Part shown: positions 1-8,910 of the stretch, one piece after another
Layout: each line of letters opens with the position of its first letter
Numbering within the stretch: the first letter of the stretch is position 1
Assembly (NCBI GenBank): GCA_001725415.1
Contig: MEGH01000018.1
Span: 26,503 to 90,502, forward strand
Direction: 5' to 3'
DNA length: 64,000 nt
From: Pseudonocardia sp. SCN 73-27
GTDB lineage: Bacteria; Actinomycetota; Actinomycetes; Mycobacteriales; Pseudonocardiaceae
Position numbers and translations under genes: made by a program
The notes under the pieces: model-generated
Databases searched by the model: none
What the model saw: only the letters and a program-made list of their open reading frames with translations
Told to the model about the DNA's origin: nothing

Positions 1-1542
1 GACGGCGGGCGCGGCGCCCACGTCCTGCTCGCGTCGTTCGGCGACGGCTCCCGCGCCGCCGACACGGCCGCACCCGCTGCCTCTCCGGACCGCTCCGAGC
101 GCACCGCGCGGCCACGCGTGCCACGCCGGGGCCGGGCCGAACCGGGCCACGGGTGGGCTGCGGTCGAGGCCGCCTGCCGCGTGCCGGTGTACCGGACGAC
201 CACCGGTGAGGTCGGTGGCCTGTTCCCGATGCTCGCCGCCGACGGGGTGCCGGCGGTCGGCGCACGCATGGGCTACGACGCCCTGTCCGGCGGCGCGTTC
301 TACTGCCATCCCGTCGAGTGGCTCCTGCGTGGGCTCGCGACCAACCCGAACATGGTCGTCTTCGGCGAGCCGGGGCGCGGGAAGTCGTCGACGGTCGTCG
401 CATTCTGCCTGCGCATGATGCTGTTCGGCATCAGGACGCTGGTGTCCGGCGACGTCAAGGGCGAGTACACGCCGCTGCTGCGCGCGCTCGGCATCACCCC
501 GGTCGAGCTCGGCACCGGCAGCGCCGCACGGCTCAACGCCCTCGATCTCGGTCCGCTCGCGGCGCGGTGGCCCGGCTGGTCGGTGGCCCGCCGCCGCGAG
601 GAGCTCACCGGGATCCTCGCCCGCTGGACGCGGTTGCTCGCCGCGCTCGCCGAGACCCAGGGCTACAGCCCGACGGTCACCGACGAACTGGTGCTCGCGG
701 TCCTCCTGCGGCGCCTCGTGGGTGGCGACAGCGGACTCGACGGGGACGCGACCCGGTTGCGCCCCATCACGATCCCCGACGTCGCGCGCGCCCTCGCCCA
801 CCCCGATCCCGATTTGTGGCGGCACGCCCGCTTCGCCGGGGAGCGCGAGTTCCTCGACCACACGCGACTGATCACCGACGCCCTGTCGAACCTGGTCCAC
901 GGGCCGCTCGCCGGTCTCTTCGACGCCCCGACGAACGTCGACCTCGACTGGGACGCGCCGATCCAATCGATGGACCTGTCGCGGCTGCGCTCACGCGGCG
1001 ACCAGGCCGTCGCGGTCGCGTTGACGTGCCTGGGCTCGTGGTCGTCGATGATCACCGATCTGCAGGACGACGGCGAGGTCCGCATCGTCGTACGTGACGA
1101 GGTGTGGCGGCAGCTGCGGCTCGGGCTGCGTGCAGTGCAGGCCGTCGACTCGGACCTGCGGCTCTCCCGCGCCGAGCGCCGCATCCAGCTGCTGGTCATG
1201 CACAAGCCGTCGGACCTGCTGTCGGTCGGCGAGGCCGGGTCGCAGGAGGTGGCGATCGCAAAGGACCTGCTGTCGCTGTGCTCGACGCGGATCCTGCTCG
1301 GACAGTCCACTCGGGTCGCCGACGAGCTGGCCGCCGAGCTGGCGCTGTCCGAGCGCGAGCAGGAGGCCACCACGGGCTGGGCGATGGAACGGCGCGGGCG
1401 GGCGCTGTGGAAGATCGAGAACCACCCGGGCCGCAAGGTGCAGACCGTCCTGTCACCGACCGAGCAGCGCCTCTTCGACACCGACGCCCCGCTGCGGGCG
1501 CCGGCCAGGGCCGGCGGTCGTCGGGTCGGGGCCGCGCGATGA
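1..1542 (+). CDS. VirB4/TraC-like conjugation ATPase (5' partial)
   Basis: P-loop ATPase of the kind found in actinobacterial conjugation or type IV-like export loci, where it would power substrate or pilus-protein movement at the cytoplasmic membrane. A Walker A motif (GEPGRGKS) lies at bases 364-387, followed by a VSGDVKGEYTPLL stretch typical of the VirB4/TraG superfamily. A Walker B-like IVVRDEVW segment lies near base 1090 and an LVMHKPSDL segment near base 1195. The frame is open back to base 1 without a stop, so the gene probably starts outside the window. The first in-window start is the GTG at 118, which would give 474 residues. It overlaps the next gene by 4 bases (ATGA), implying translational coupling. 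Family placement is inferred from motifs and neighbours. Confidence 0.72.
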   Translation, partial: DGGRGAHVLLASFGDGSRAADTAAPAASPDRSERTARPRVPRRGRAEPGHGWAAVEAACRVPVYRTTTGEVGGLFPMLAADGVPAVGARMGYDALSGGAFYCHPVEWLLRGLATNPNMVVFGEPGRGKSSTVVAFCLRMMLFGIRTLVSGDVKGEYTPLLRALGITPVELGTGSAARLNALDLGPLAARWPGWSVARRREELTGILARWTRLLAALAETQGYSPTVTDELVLAVLLRRLVGGDSGLDGDATRLRPITIPDVARALAHPDPDLWRHARFAGEREFLDHTRLITDALSNLVHGPLAGLFDAPTNVDLDWDAPIQSMDLSRLRSRGDQAVAVALTCLGSWSSMITDLQDDGEVRIVVRDEVWRQLRLGLRAVQAVDSDLRLSRAERRIQLLVMHKPSDLLSVGEAGSQEVAIAKDLLSLCSTRILLGQSTRVADELAAELALSEREQEATTGWAMERRGRALWKIENHPGRKVQTVLSPTEQRLFDTDAPLRAPARAGGRRVGAAR

Positions 1543-2840
1543 GCCGACGCGTCCTGGTGGTGGTCGTTGCGGCGATGGCGCTCCTGGCCGTCGTCGCGCC
1601 GGGCACCGCGTCCGCCGCGACGCAACCCCGCTGCGGCTGGCAGGCGACTGCTTCGGAGCTCGCCGCCGTGACCGCCCACTCGTCCGACGCCCGCGCACGG
1701 GCCGTCCATGAGGCCCTGGTCGCCGCCGGGATCGGCGCGGCGTCCACAAGAGACTGCGCAGAGAAGCAGCGCGGGAACCACACCGGCGTCGGGCCCGGCA
1801 AGGAATTCGACGACGGCGCCCCCGGCGGCGGCCGCACCCTGAAGGTCGGCTCCGGCGGGACGTACCGCGACATCGCCGCCGCGGTCGAGGCGTCGTCGCC
1901 CGGCGACACCGTCGAGGTCTCCGCCGGCACCTATCCCGGCTTCGCGGTCACCCGCGACGGTACGCCCGGCTCGTGGCTCACGATCGCCGCCGCACCGGGC
2001 GCCGAGGTCGTCATCGAGGGCGAACCCGGGTCGGGAAACGGCCTCGTCGGCATCGACGGCCGCTCCTGGGTGCGGCTCGTCGGGCTGCACGTGCGCGGAT
2101 CGTCGACGCACGGCGTGTACGGCGACAGGATCGACCACGTCGTGCTGCGCGACTGCGAGGTCTCGGGCTCCGCCGACGGCGGCATCGTCCTGTCCGGCGG
2201 CTCGCACGTGCTGGTCGACGGCTGCGAGGTGCACGGCAACAACGCCCGCGGCACCGACGCGAGCAACGAGGCGATCTCCATCGTCGGGACGACGACGTTC
2301 GAGGTCGTCGGCTCGGCCGTGCACGACAACGGCGAGGAGGGCATCGACGCGAAGTACGAGGCCGCCGACGGCGTCATCCACCACAACCGGGTGTGGGGCA
2401 ACCGCGGCCCGAACATCTACGTCGACTCCGCCCACGACATCACCGTGCGCGACAACGAGGTCTGGGGCGCGACGGAGGCGAGCAAGTCCGGGATCGGGCT
2501 GGCGGTCGAGGACTGGTCGGAGACCCGCCGGCTGGCCGGCGTCACGGTCAGCGACAACGTCGTGCGCGACAACGCGGGCGCCGGGATCGACTTCTGGGTC
2601 GAGTCCAGCGGCGACCTCTCCGACGTCACGATCACCGGCAACCACATCGGCGGCAACGGCCGCGGCGGGATCACCTTCAACACCGGCGCGCTCGCGGAGG
2701 TCACCGTCCGCGGCAACACCTTCGGCGAGGGCGACGGCCCGCCCCCCGGTCGGTCCGGGGTGACGCTGCTCGACAACGTCACCGGGGTGATCCCCGCCGT
2801 CACCGGGGCCGTCCTGGGGCGACGCGGCGGTGACCGGTGA
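1539..2840 (+). CDS. secreted right-handed parallel beta-helix protein
   Basis: 433-residue protein with an N-terminal signal peptide (hydrophobic residues 5-22, cleavage near ASA-AT). A mature N-terminal helical segment contains the two cysteines of CGWQ and RDCAEK. From about residue 105 onward there are repeats of the pectate-lyase-like right-handed beta-helix type: an LKVGSGGTYRDIAAAV entry motif, then rungs such as HDNGEEGIDAKYEAADGVIHHN and VRDNAGAGIDFW. Such folds bind or cleave polysaccharide; no catalytic set can be assigned by eye. The ATG lies inside the stop of the ATPase gene, and the stop overlaps the next GTG, so it is co-translated with a protease and a wall hydrolase. A role in breaching or decorating the cell envelope during export is inferred. 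Confidence 0.8.
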   Translation: MSRRVLVVVVAAMALLAVVAPGTASAATQPRCGWQATASELAAVTAHSSDARARAVHEALVAAGIGAASTRDCAEKQRGNHTGVGPGKEFDDGAPGGGRTLKVGSGGTYRDIAAAVEASSPGDTVEVSAGTYPGFAVTRDGTPGSWLTIAAAPGAEVVIEGEPGSGNGLVGIDGRSWVRLVGLHVRGSSTHGVYGDRIDHVVLRDCEVSGSADGGIVLSGGSHVLVDGCEVHGNNARGTDASNEAISIVGTTTFEVVGSAVHDNGEEGIDAKYEAADGVIHHNRVWGNRGPNIYVDSAHDITVRDNEVWGATEASKSGIGLAVEDWSETRRLAGVTVSDNVVRDNAGAGIDFWVESSGDLSDVTITGNHIGGNGRGGITFNTGALAEVTVRGNTFGEGDGPPPGRSGVTLLDNVTGVIPAVTGAVLGRRGGDR

Positions 2841-3667
2841 GCACCCGCGCCGGGCTCCTCGCGGCAACCGTGCTGGTTGCGCTGCTCGCGTGCCCGACCG
2901 CGCCGACGATCCGCGCCGTGGCGGGTCCTCCCCCGGCGGCGATCCTCACCGCTGCCGCGGACATCGGGGGCGGCGACGGGAGCGGCTCGCCGTTCCGGGC
3001 ACCGCACTCGGCGACGGTCGGGCAGCTGCGCACCGACCGGACCTCCTGCACCGCAACGGTCGTCGAGTCCCGCAGCGGCAGCGTGGCCGTCACGGCGGCG
3101 CACTGCGTCCACCGGCCCGAGCGGTCGCCGATGGAGCTGCCACCCGGCGCCGCGGGGCCGCTCACCGTCACCGGGTTCGTCCCCGGCCGCGAGGGCGACC
3201 GGGCGCCGTTCGGCAGTTGGCCGGTGGAGCGTGTCGAGGTCGACCCGCGCTGGGCCGGGTCCGGCGAGCCGACCCACGACGTGGCGTTCCTGCGGCTCGG
3301 CGAGGTCGCGGGCCGGACGGTGCAAGCGGCTGTGGCAGCACAGCGGATCGCGTTCGGCGCGGTCCCCACGGGCACCTCGATGACGGCGCTGGGCTACCCG
3401 GCTGCGGCTCCGTTCGACGGCCGCTCCCTGCGGCGGTGCACGAGCCCGGGCGTCACGGTCGGCCGGGCCGCGTTCGGCGCGCTGCAGATGCGCTGCGCGA
3501 TGACACCCGGCGTGTCGGGCGGACCGTGGCTGAGCGGGTTCGACCCGGCCACCGGTATCGGGACGGTCGCGGCCGTCACGAGCTTCGTCGACGAGTCGAA
3601 CGGACTGCTCAGCGCCGTCGCTCTCCATTCGCAGGCGCGCGAGCTGTTCGACGCGGCCGACCGTTGA
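2837..3667 (+). CDS. secreted trypsin-like serine protease
   Basis: 276-residue S1-family protease with a signal peptide (residues 5-27). The catalytic triad is visible: His89 in TAAHC, Asp148 in THDVAFLRL and Ser227 in PGVSGGPW. Paired cysteines flank the active site as in trypsin-like folds (SCTATV with AAHC; RRCTSP with RCAMTP). The GTG start overlaps the preceding stop (GTGA), so it belongs to the same coupled unit as the ATPase and beta-helix genes. It may process surface proteins or the neighbouring beta-helix protein; that is inference. Length and motif spacing look intact. Confidence 0.85.
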   Translation: MSTRAGLLAATVLVALLACPTAPTIRAVAGPPPAAILTAAADIGGGDGSGSPFRAPHSATVGQLRTDRTSCTATVVESRSGSVAVTAAHCVHRPERSPMELPPGAAGPLTVTGFVPGREGDRAPFGSWPVERVEVDPRWAGSGEPTHDVAFLRLGEVAGRTVQAAVAAQRIAFGAVPTGTSMTALGYPAAAPFDGRSLRRCTSPGVTVGRAAFGALQMRCAMTPGVSGGPWLSGFDPATGIGTVAAVTSFVDESNGLLSAVALHSQARELFDAADR

Positions 3668-3681
3668 GGCGTGGCCGGCCG

Positions 3682-4824
3682 GTGAGACGCGTGCGCCCTC
3701 GACCGGCGGTGCTCGTGGCCGTCGCGGTCTGGCTGGCGGCGTCGACGACGCTGTTCACCGGCGTCGCGATGGTTGCGGTCGCCGGGGGCGCGCTGGCGGG
3801 TGGCTGCGCCGGTGACGGCGGCCCCGGCGGTGGCGCCCGACAGCTCGGCGACCGCGCGTGGTCCGCCGAGCAGACCGACAACGCGCAGACGATCGTGCAG
3901 GTCGCGGTGTCGCGGCAGCTGCCGCGGCGTGCGGCGGTCGTCGCGGTGTCCGTGGCGATCGTCGAGTCCCAGCTGCGCAACGTCTCCCACGGCCACGCCG
4001 ACTCGCTCGGACTGTTCCAGCAGCGTCCGTCACAGGGCTGGGGCCCGCCCGAGACGGTGCTCAACCCCGCGCTCGCCACGGCTGCGTTCCTCGACCGGCT
4101 CGTCGACGTGCCGGGCTGGGCGGCGATGCCGCCCGGCGTGGCGGCGCAGACGGTGCAGCGGTCGGCGTACCCGCCGCGCTACGCCCCGGCCGAAGCGGCC
4201 GCCGCGGCCCTGGTCGCGTACCTGTGGCCGGGTCCGGACGAGGCCGTCGGGGACCCGCAGGCCGCCGTGGCCGCGACCTTGCGCTGCGCCGACCAGGGCG
4301 CGGCCGGCATCGCACCCGCCCGCGCTGCCGACGACCCACCCGCCCGGGGCGGCCCGCCGCGCTCGCCGGAGCGCCGCGCGAAGGACCGGATCCCACCCGG
4401 TTTCACGCTGCCCACCGACCCCCGGCAGCGCGCCGCCGTCGCCTACGCCATCTCCAAGATCGGCCGCCCGTACGTGTGGGGCGCCAAGGGCCCTGACGCG
4501 TTCGACTGCTCGGGCCTGATGACCGCGGCGTGGGCCGCGGCGGGCGTCCCGGTCCCGGCGGGCACGGTCACCCAGAAGACCGCGGGCACGCCCGTCGACG
4601 TCTCCCGCGTCGCGCCGGGCGACCTGCTGCTCGTCCCGGGCTCGCTGGGGTCACCGCGCAACCCGCGCCACGTCGGCATGTACATCGGCCACGGCCTGGT
4701 GATCGACGCCCACGACTCGCGGTCCGGCGTGATCGTGTCGTCGCTGTCGGCGTGGGTCCCGAAGATCGTGACGGTCCGCCACATCGCAGGTCCGAGCGGC
4801 ACCCCGACGGCCCGCGCGGCGTGA
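3682..4824 (+). CDS. lysozyme-like plus NlpC/P60 cell-wall hydrolase
   Basis: Bifunctional peptidoglycan hydrolase of the type carried by Gram-positive conjugation loci. After a membrane anchor (about residues 9-36) comes a lysozyme/transglycosylase-like region (AIVESQLRN, LGLFQQRPSQGWG). A proline/arginine-rich linker follows, then a C-terminal NlpC/P60 domain with catalytic Cys in FDCSGLM, His in RHVGMYIGHG and a third polar residue near VIDAHDS. It would open the wall locally for the export apparatus. Starts are ambiguous: the GTG at 3682 was chosen because it sits directly before the basic-hydrophobic N-terminus, while a TTG at 3664 overlaps the protease stop. It ends the coupled cluster. 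Confidence 0.83.
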   Translation: MRRVRPRPAVLVAVAVWLAASTTLFTGVAMVAVAGGALAGGCAGDGGPGGGARQLGDRAWSAEQTDNAQTIVQVAVSRQLPRRAAVVAVSVAIVESQLRNVSHGHADSLGLFQQRPSQGWGPPETVLNPALATAAFLDRLVDVPGWAAMPPGVAAQTVQRSAYPPRYAPAEAAAAALVAYLWPGPDEAVGDPQAAVAATLRCADQGAAGIAPARAADDPPARGGPPRSPERRAKDRIPPGFTLPTDPRQRAAVAYAISKIGRPYVWGAKGPDAFDCSGLMTAAWAAAGVPVPAGTVTQKTAGTPVDVSRVAPGDLLLVPGSLGSPRNPRHVGMYIGHGLVIDAHDSRSGVIVSSLSAWVPKIVTVRHIAGPSGTPTARAA

Positions 4825-4862
4825 CACCGATGAGTTCGGAACGCGGCGCACGTCTACCCGGC

Positions 4863-5696
4863 ATGCCCACCGCGAGCACCGCCCGTCGCATGTTCGAGCT
4901 CCTCGAGCCGATCTGCCTGGTCACCTACTTCGCCGACGAACCCAACGAGGAGCTGGCCGCGCTCGGCCACCGCACCTACTGGGACGGCTACTTCGCGAGC
5001 CGCGCCGCACCCCTGGGCCGGGTGCCGGCGGAGGTCGTGCACGCGGCGTTCTACAGCTTCGCCGAGGGCGAGGCCGCACGGCACATCCCGAGCGCGTGGG
5101 ACACGGTCCCGCCCGGGGCGTCGCGGGCCGCGTGGCAGCGGGGCAGCGTGAAGGCTCTGCGGCGCATCCTCGGCGCGGAGCTGGCCGGCTCCCCCGGCCT
5201 CGTGCGCGCCGCCGACCTGACGACGAAGGCCGCGACGGGCGCCCCGACGAACGGCCGCGTCATGTACGCGGGTATGCGGACGCTGCCGATCCCGGGCGAC
5301 CCGGTCGACCGGCTCTGGCACTCCGCGACGATGCTGCGCGAGCACCGCGGCGACGGGCACGTCGCCGCGCTGCTGGGCGCACAGATCGGCGGTACCGAGG
5401 CGCACATCCTCAGCGCGCTGGACTACGGCATCCACCCGGCCGAGTCGTTCGGTCGCGTCCACCACCTGCCGAAGGCACGCCTCGCCGCGGTCATCGCGGG
5501 CCTGCGCGAGCGCGGGCTCGTCGACACCGAGGGCCGGTTCACCGACGCCGGTCGCGAGACCAAGCGCCGCATCGAGGCCGTGACCGACGAGCTCGCCGCG
5601 CCGCCCTACGCCGCCCTGTCGGCCGAGGAGCTCATCGAGCTCCAGGCCGTTCTCGACCCGATCACGACGACGCTGGTCGCCACCGGCTCGAAGTGA
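4863..5696 (+). CDS. SCO6745/SalK-like helix-turn-helix protein
   Basis: 277-residue protein resembling the actinobacterial SCO6745/SalK family: an N-terminal ARRMFELLEPICLVTYF signature, a helical body, and a C-terminal winged-helix-like region (AAVIAGLRERGLVDTEGRFTDAGRETKRRIE). Members are described as MarR-like regulators or transport-associated proteins; biochemical function is poorly known. The ATG at 4863 matches the usual family beginning; an in-frame ATG at 4830 would add 11 residues. It follows the hydrolase by a short gap but does not look functionally linked to it. Its 3' end converges on ychF with 15 bases between stops. Confidence 0.75.
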   Translation: MPTASTARRMFELLEPICLVTYFADEPNEELAALGHRTYWDGYFASRAAPLGRVPAEVVHAAFYSFAEGEAARHIPSAWDTVPPGASRAAWQRGSVKALRRILGAELAGSPGLVRAADLTTKAATGAPTNGRVMYAGMRTLPIPGDPVDRLWHSATMLREHRGDGHVAALLGAQIGGTEAHILSALDYGIHPAESFGRVHHLPKARLAAVIAGLRERGLVDTEGRFTDAGRETKRRIEAVTDELAAPPYAALSAEELIELQAVLDPITTTLVATGSK

Positions 5697-5711
5697 GCAG
5701 GGGGTGCGGGA

Positions 5712-6785
5712 TCAGACGTTGAAGCGGAACTCGACGACGTCGCCATCGGCCATGACGTAGTCCTTGCCCTCGATGCGGACCTTGCCCGCGGCCTTGGCGG
5801 CGGCCATCGTGCCGGCCGCGACGAGGTCGTCGTAGGAGACGATCTCGGCCTTGATGAAGCCGCGCTCGAAGTCGGTGTGGATGACCCCGGCGGCCTGGGG
5901 GGCGGTGGCGCCCTGCTTGATCGTCCAGGCCCGCGCCTCCTTGGGCCCGGCGGTGAGGTAGGTCTGCAGGCCGAGGGTGTGGAAGCCGGCGCGGGCCAGC
6001 GAGTAGAGGCCGGGCTCGGTCTGGCCGATCGACTCCAGCAGCTCGCGGGCCGACTCCTCGTCGAGCTCCAGCAGCTCCGACTCGACCTTGGCGTCGAGGA
6101 AGACGGCGTCCGCGGGGGCGACGAGGTCGGCGAGCTCCTTGCGCTTCGCATCGTCGGTGAGGACGCCCTCGTCGGCGTTGAAGACGTAGAGGAACGGCTT
6201 CGTGGTGAGCAGCGACAGCTCACGCAGCGGCTCCTTGTCGACGCCCGCGGCGAACAGCGTGGTCCCGCCGTTGAGGATCTCGACGGCGGCCTCTGCGGCC
6301 TCGAGGACGACGCGGCGGTCCTTCTGCATCCGCGCCTCCTTGGTGAGGCGCGGGACTGCCTTCTCCAGGGTCTGGAGGTCGGCGAGGATCAGCTCGGTCG
6401 CGATCGTCTCGATGTCGGCGGCGGGGTCGATCCGGCCGTCGACGTGCACGACGTCGTCGTCGGAGAACACGCGCACGACCTGGCAGATCGCGTCGGACTC
6501 GCGGATGTTGGCGAGGAACTTGTTGCCGAGGCCGGCGCCTTCGGAGGCGCCCTTGACGATGCCGGCGATGTCGACGAACGACACGACGGCGGGCACGACC
6601 TTGGCCGACGAGTGGATCTCGGCGAGCTTGTCCAGCCTCGGGTCGGGCAGCGGAACGACGCCGACGTTGGGCTCGATGGTCGCGAACGGGTAGTTGGCGG
6701 CGAGCACGTCGTTGCGGGTCAACGCGTTGAACAGGGTCGACTTGCCGACGTTGGGCAGGCCGACGATGCCGAGGGTGAGGGACAC
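5712..6785 (-). CDS. ychF: redox-regulated Obg-family ATPase YchF
   Basis: Universally conserved 357-residue P-loop protein that binds ATP in preference to GTP and associates with ribosomes. The G1 motif GLPNVGKS is at residues 9-16. A DIAGIVKGASEGAGLGNKF G3-like segment and a coiled-coil region follow. The C-terminal TGS domain (LQTYLTAGPKEARAWTIKQG to DVVEFRFNV) is complete and length is standard. The M. tuberculosis counterpart, Rv1112, sits close to ispH (Rv1110), as here, supporting the conserved-block reading. Divergent from the small secreted-type gene at 6848. Confidence 0.97.
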   Translation of the reverse strand: MSLTLGIVGLPNVGKSTLFNALTRNDVLAANYPFATIEPNVGVVPLPDPRLDKLAEIHSSAKVVPAVVSFVDIAGIVKGASEGAGLGNKFLANIRESDAICQVVRVFSDDDVVHVDGRIDPAADIETIATELILADLQTLEKAVPRLTKEARMQKDRRVVLEAAEAAVEILNGGTTLFAAGVDKEPLRELSLLTTKPFLYVFNADEGVLTDDAKRKELADLVAPADAVFLDAKVESELLELDEESARELLESIGQTEPGLYSLARAGFHTLGLQTYLTAGPKEARAWTIKQGATAPQAAGVIHTDFERGFIKAEIVSYDDLVAAGTMAAAKAAGKVRIEGKDYVMADGDVVEFRFNV

Positions 6786-6847
6786 GACCGACCAGGGTAG
6801 TCGCCACTGTCACGAGACCTTCCGACACCACCGTTCGTCGCAATACG

Positions 6848-7339
6848 ATGAGCCGAAGAGATCAACGTCGACGAGATCTACGAGGAACGGCGGTCGTGGT
6901 GCGGGTCCCGAGTTCGCGCGTCCTGCTCACCGGAGCGGTCACGGCGGCTCTCGCGGTGACGACGGTGGTGGCGGTGGCGTTGACGGGCAGCCCGGAGGGG
7001 GCGGTGGCGCTGCCGCGGTTCGCGCCGTCGCCGCCGGGGTCGTCGCTGGTGCTGCCGACGGTCGACGCTCCCCCGCCGACGCTCGACGACCCGGGCACCG
7101 TGCCGCCGCTGCCGGCGCTGCCCGCGGAGACGCGCCCGCCTGCGCCGCGGCGCACCGCCGAGGCCCCGCCGACGACCCAGGCCCCGCCGTCGACGCGTGA
7201 GCGCCGGGAGCAGCAGTCGTCGGTTCCGCGGACGTCGCGGTCGCAGGTGGCGCCACCGTCGTCGGGTGCGTCGATGGACGAGCGGGTGCGGTTCGCGTGC
7301 GCGCAGGGCTACCTGAACGGGCCGATGTGCGGGCAGTGA
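6848..7339 (+). CDS. membrane-anchored proline-rich hypothetical protein
   Basis: 163-residue protein with a basic N-terminus, one transmembrane helix (about residues 22-46) and a long Pro/Ala/Thr-rich extracytoplasmic region. It ends with a compact motif containing two cysteines (RFACAQGYLNGPMCGQ). The C-terminal CxxGYLNGPMC pattern recurs in small actinobacterial envelope proteins, but no function is recognised. It is divergent from ychF, with about 60 bases for both promoters. ATG at 6848 is the first plausible start. Confidence 0.6.
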   Translation: MSRRDQRRRDLRGTAVVVRVPSSRVLLTGAVTAALAVTTVVAVALTGSPEGAVALPRFAPSPPGSSLVLPTVDAPPPTLDDPGTVPPLPALPAETRPPAPRRTAEAPPTTQAPPSTRERREQQSSVPRTSRSQVAPPSSGASMDERVRFACAQGYLNGPMCGQ

Positions 7340-7407
7340 ACCGCGCCTGACGCTCGTGTCCGATTCCCGCCGGAACCCGGACCGGCGGCACTGGCACGAT
7401 CGGTGTC

Positions 7408-8910
7408 ATGCCGCTCGACCAGGACCTTTGTTACCGCGCCGTCGCGTCCCGCGACTCGCGGTTCGACGGCCAGTTCGTCACCGCCGTCCGCACGACGGGC
7501 ATTTACTGCCGCCCGTCGTGTCCGGCGACGACCCCGTTGCGCCGCAACGTCGAGTTCCTGACGACGGCGGCGGCCGCCCAGCAGCGCGGCTACCGCGCGT
7601 GCCGACGGTGCCTGCCCGACGCCGTGCCCGGCTCACCGGAGTGGAACTGCCGCGCCGACCTCGCGGGCCGCGCGATGCGCCTGATCGGCGACGGGCTCGT
7701 CGAACGTGAGGGCGTGCCGGGCCTGGCCCGCGCGCTGGGCTACTCGGAGCGCCACCTCAATCGGGTTCTGACGAGCGAGCTGGGGGCGGGGCCGTTGGCG
7801 CTGGCCAGGGCCCATCGGGCGCACACCGCACGGATTCTCGTCGAGACGACGACGATGCCGATGGCCGACATCGCCTTCGCCGCAGGCTTCTCCAGCGTCC
7901 GGCAGTTCAACGACACCGTCCGCGAGGTGTACGCGGTGTCGCCGCGGACGTTGCGCACCGAGGCGGCCTCGCGGGGCGGACATCGTCCGACGCCGGTCGC
8001 GGGCGCGCTCGTGCTGCGGCTGCCCCACCGGCTGCCGTTCGACGCGGCCGGGGTGCTGGCCTTCCTGCGCGACAGGGCGATCGACGGCGTCGAGGCCCTC
8101 GACGGCACCCGCTACCGGCGCACGCTGCGGCTGCCGCACGGCCCGGCGACGGTCGCGCTCGACCTTCCCGACGGCGCCCCGCACGTGACGGCGACGTTGC
8201 GCCCCACCGATCCCCGCGACCTCGGGCCCGCGGTGGCGCGGCTGCGGAGGCTGCTCGACCTCGACGCCGACCCGGTCGCGGTCGACGAGGTGCTGGGTGC
8301 CGACTCCGCGTTGGCGCCGTCGGTCGCCGAGGTCCCGGGGGCGCGGGTGCCGGGTACCGTCGACCCGTTCGAGCTGGCGATGCGCACGCTGCTGGGCCAG
8401 CAGGTGTCGGTCGCGGGCGCGCGGACGACGACGTCGCGACTCGTCGCGGCACTCGGCGACCCTCTCCCCGAGAGCGACGACCCCGCCGACGACGACGGCC
8501 CGACCCTGCTCTTCCCCACGGCCGCAACGTTTGCCGAGCGTGGGGCCGAGTTCCTCACCGGTCCGGTGCGGCGCACGGCGTCGATCATCGGGTTCGCCGC
8601 CGCGGTGGCCTCGGGCGACCTCGTGCTCGACCCCGGCCGCGACCCCGCCGCGCTGCGCGCCGACCTGCTCGCGTTGCCGGGCATCGGCCCGTGGAGCGCG
8701 GGCTACCTGGCGATGCGCCTGCTCGGCGACCCCGACGAACTGCTGGCCGAGGACCTCGCCGTCCGCCGCGGCGCCGCCGCGCTCGGCCTCCCCTCCGACC
8801 AGGCCGCGCTGACCGCCCACGCCGAACGCTGGCGCCCCTGGCGGTCGTACGCGGCCACCCACCTCTGGCGCGCCTCCGCGCTGCGCCCCACCGTCAAGGA
8901 GACGTCATGA
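7408..8910 (+). CDS. alkA: Ada-type regulator fused to AlkA-like DNA glycosylase
   Basis: 500-residue adaptive-response protein. The N-terminal Ada metal-binding domain has the four zinc cysteines Cys34, Cys38, Cys65 and Cys68 (YCRPSC, RACRRC). An AraC-type helix-turn-helix covers about residues 85-185. The rest is an AlkA-type 3-methyladenine DNA glycosylase with a helix-hairpin-helix (LPGIGPWSAGYLAM) and the catalytic Asp in AEDLAVRR. Methylphosphotriester repair at the Ada cysteine would convert it into an activator, so sensor and base-excision enzyme are one polypeptide, a common actinobacterial arrangement. Its stop overlaps the start of ogt (ATGA), giving a two-gene alkylation-repair operon. 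Confidence 0.93.
   Translation: MPLDQDLCYRAVASRDSRFDGQFVTAVRTTGIYCRPSCPATTPLRRNVEFLTTAAAAQQRGYRACRRCLPDAVPGSPEWNCRADLAGRAMRLIGDGLVEREGVPGLARALGYSERHLNRVLTSELGAGPLALARAHRAHTARILVETTTMPMADIAFAAGFSSVRQFNDTVREVYAVSPRTLRTEAASRGGHRPTPVAGALVLRLPHRLPFDAAGVLAFLRDRAIDGVEALDGTRYRRTLRLPHGPATVALDLPDGAPHVTATLRPTDPRDLGPAVARLRRLLDLDADPVAVDEVLGADSALAPSVAEVPGARVPGTVDPFELAMRTLLGQQVSVAGARTTTSRLVAALGDPLPESDDPADDDGPTLLFPTAATFAERGAEFLTGPVRRTASIIGFAAAVASGDLVLDPGRDPAALRADLLALPGIGPWSAGYLAMRLLGDPDELLAEDLAVRRGAAALGLPSDQAALTAHAERWRPWRSYAATHLWRASALRPTVKETS

Noticed and set aside
663-2867. Long open frame (734 codons) on the minus strand
   Set aside because: Antisense shadow of the ATPase and beta-helix genes in very GC-rich DNA; low-complexity Arg/Ala/Val product with no motifs.
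1-4824. Right end of an integrative conjugative element
   Set aside because: Conjugation-type genes are present but no integrase, tRNA, direct repeat or att-like site was found near 4824, so a boundary cannot be claimed.
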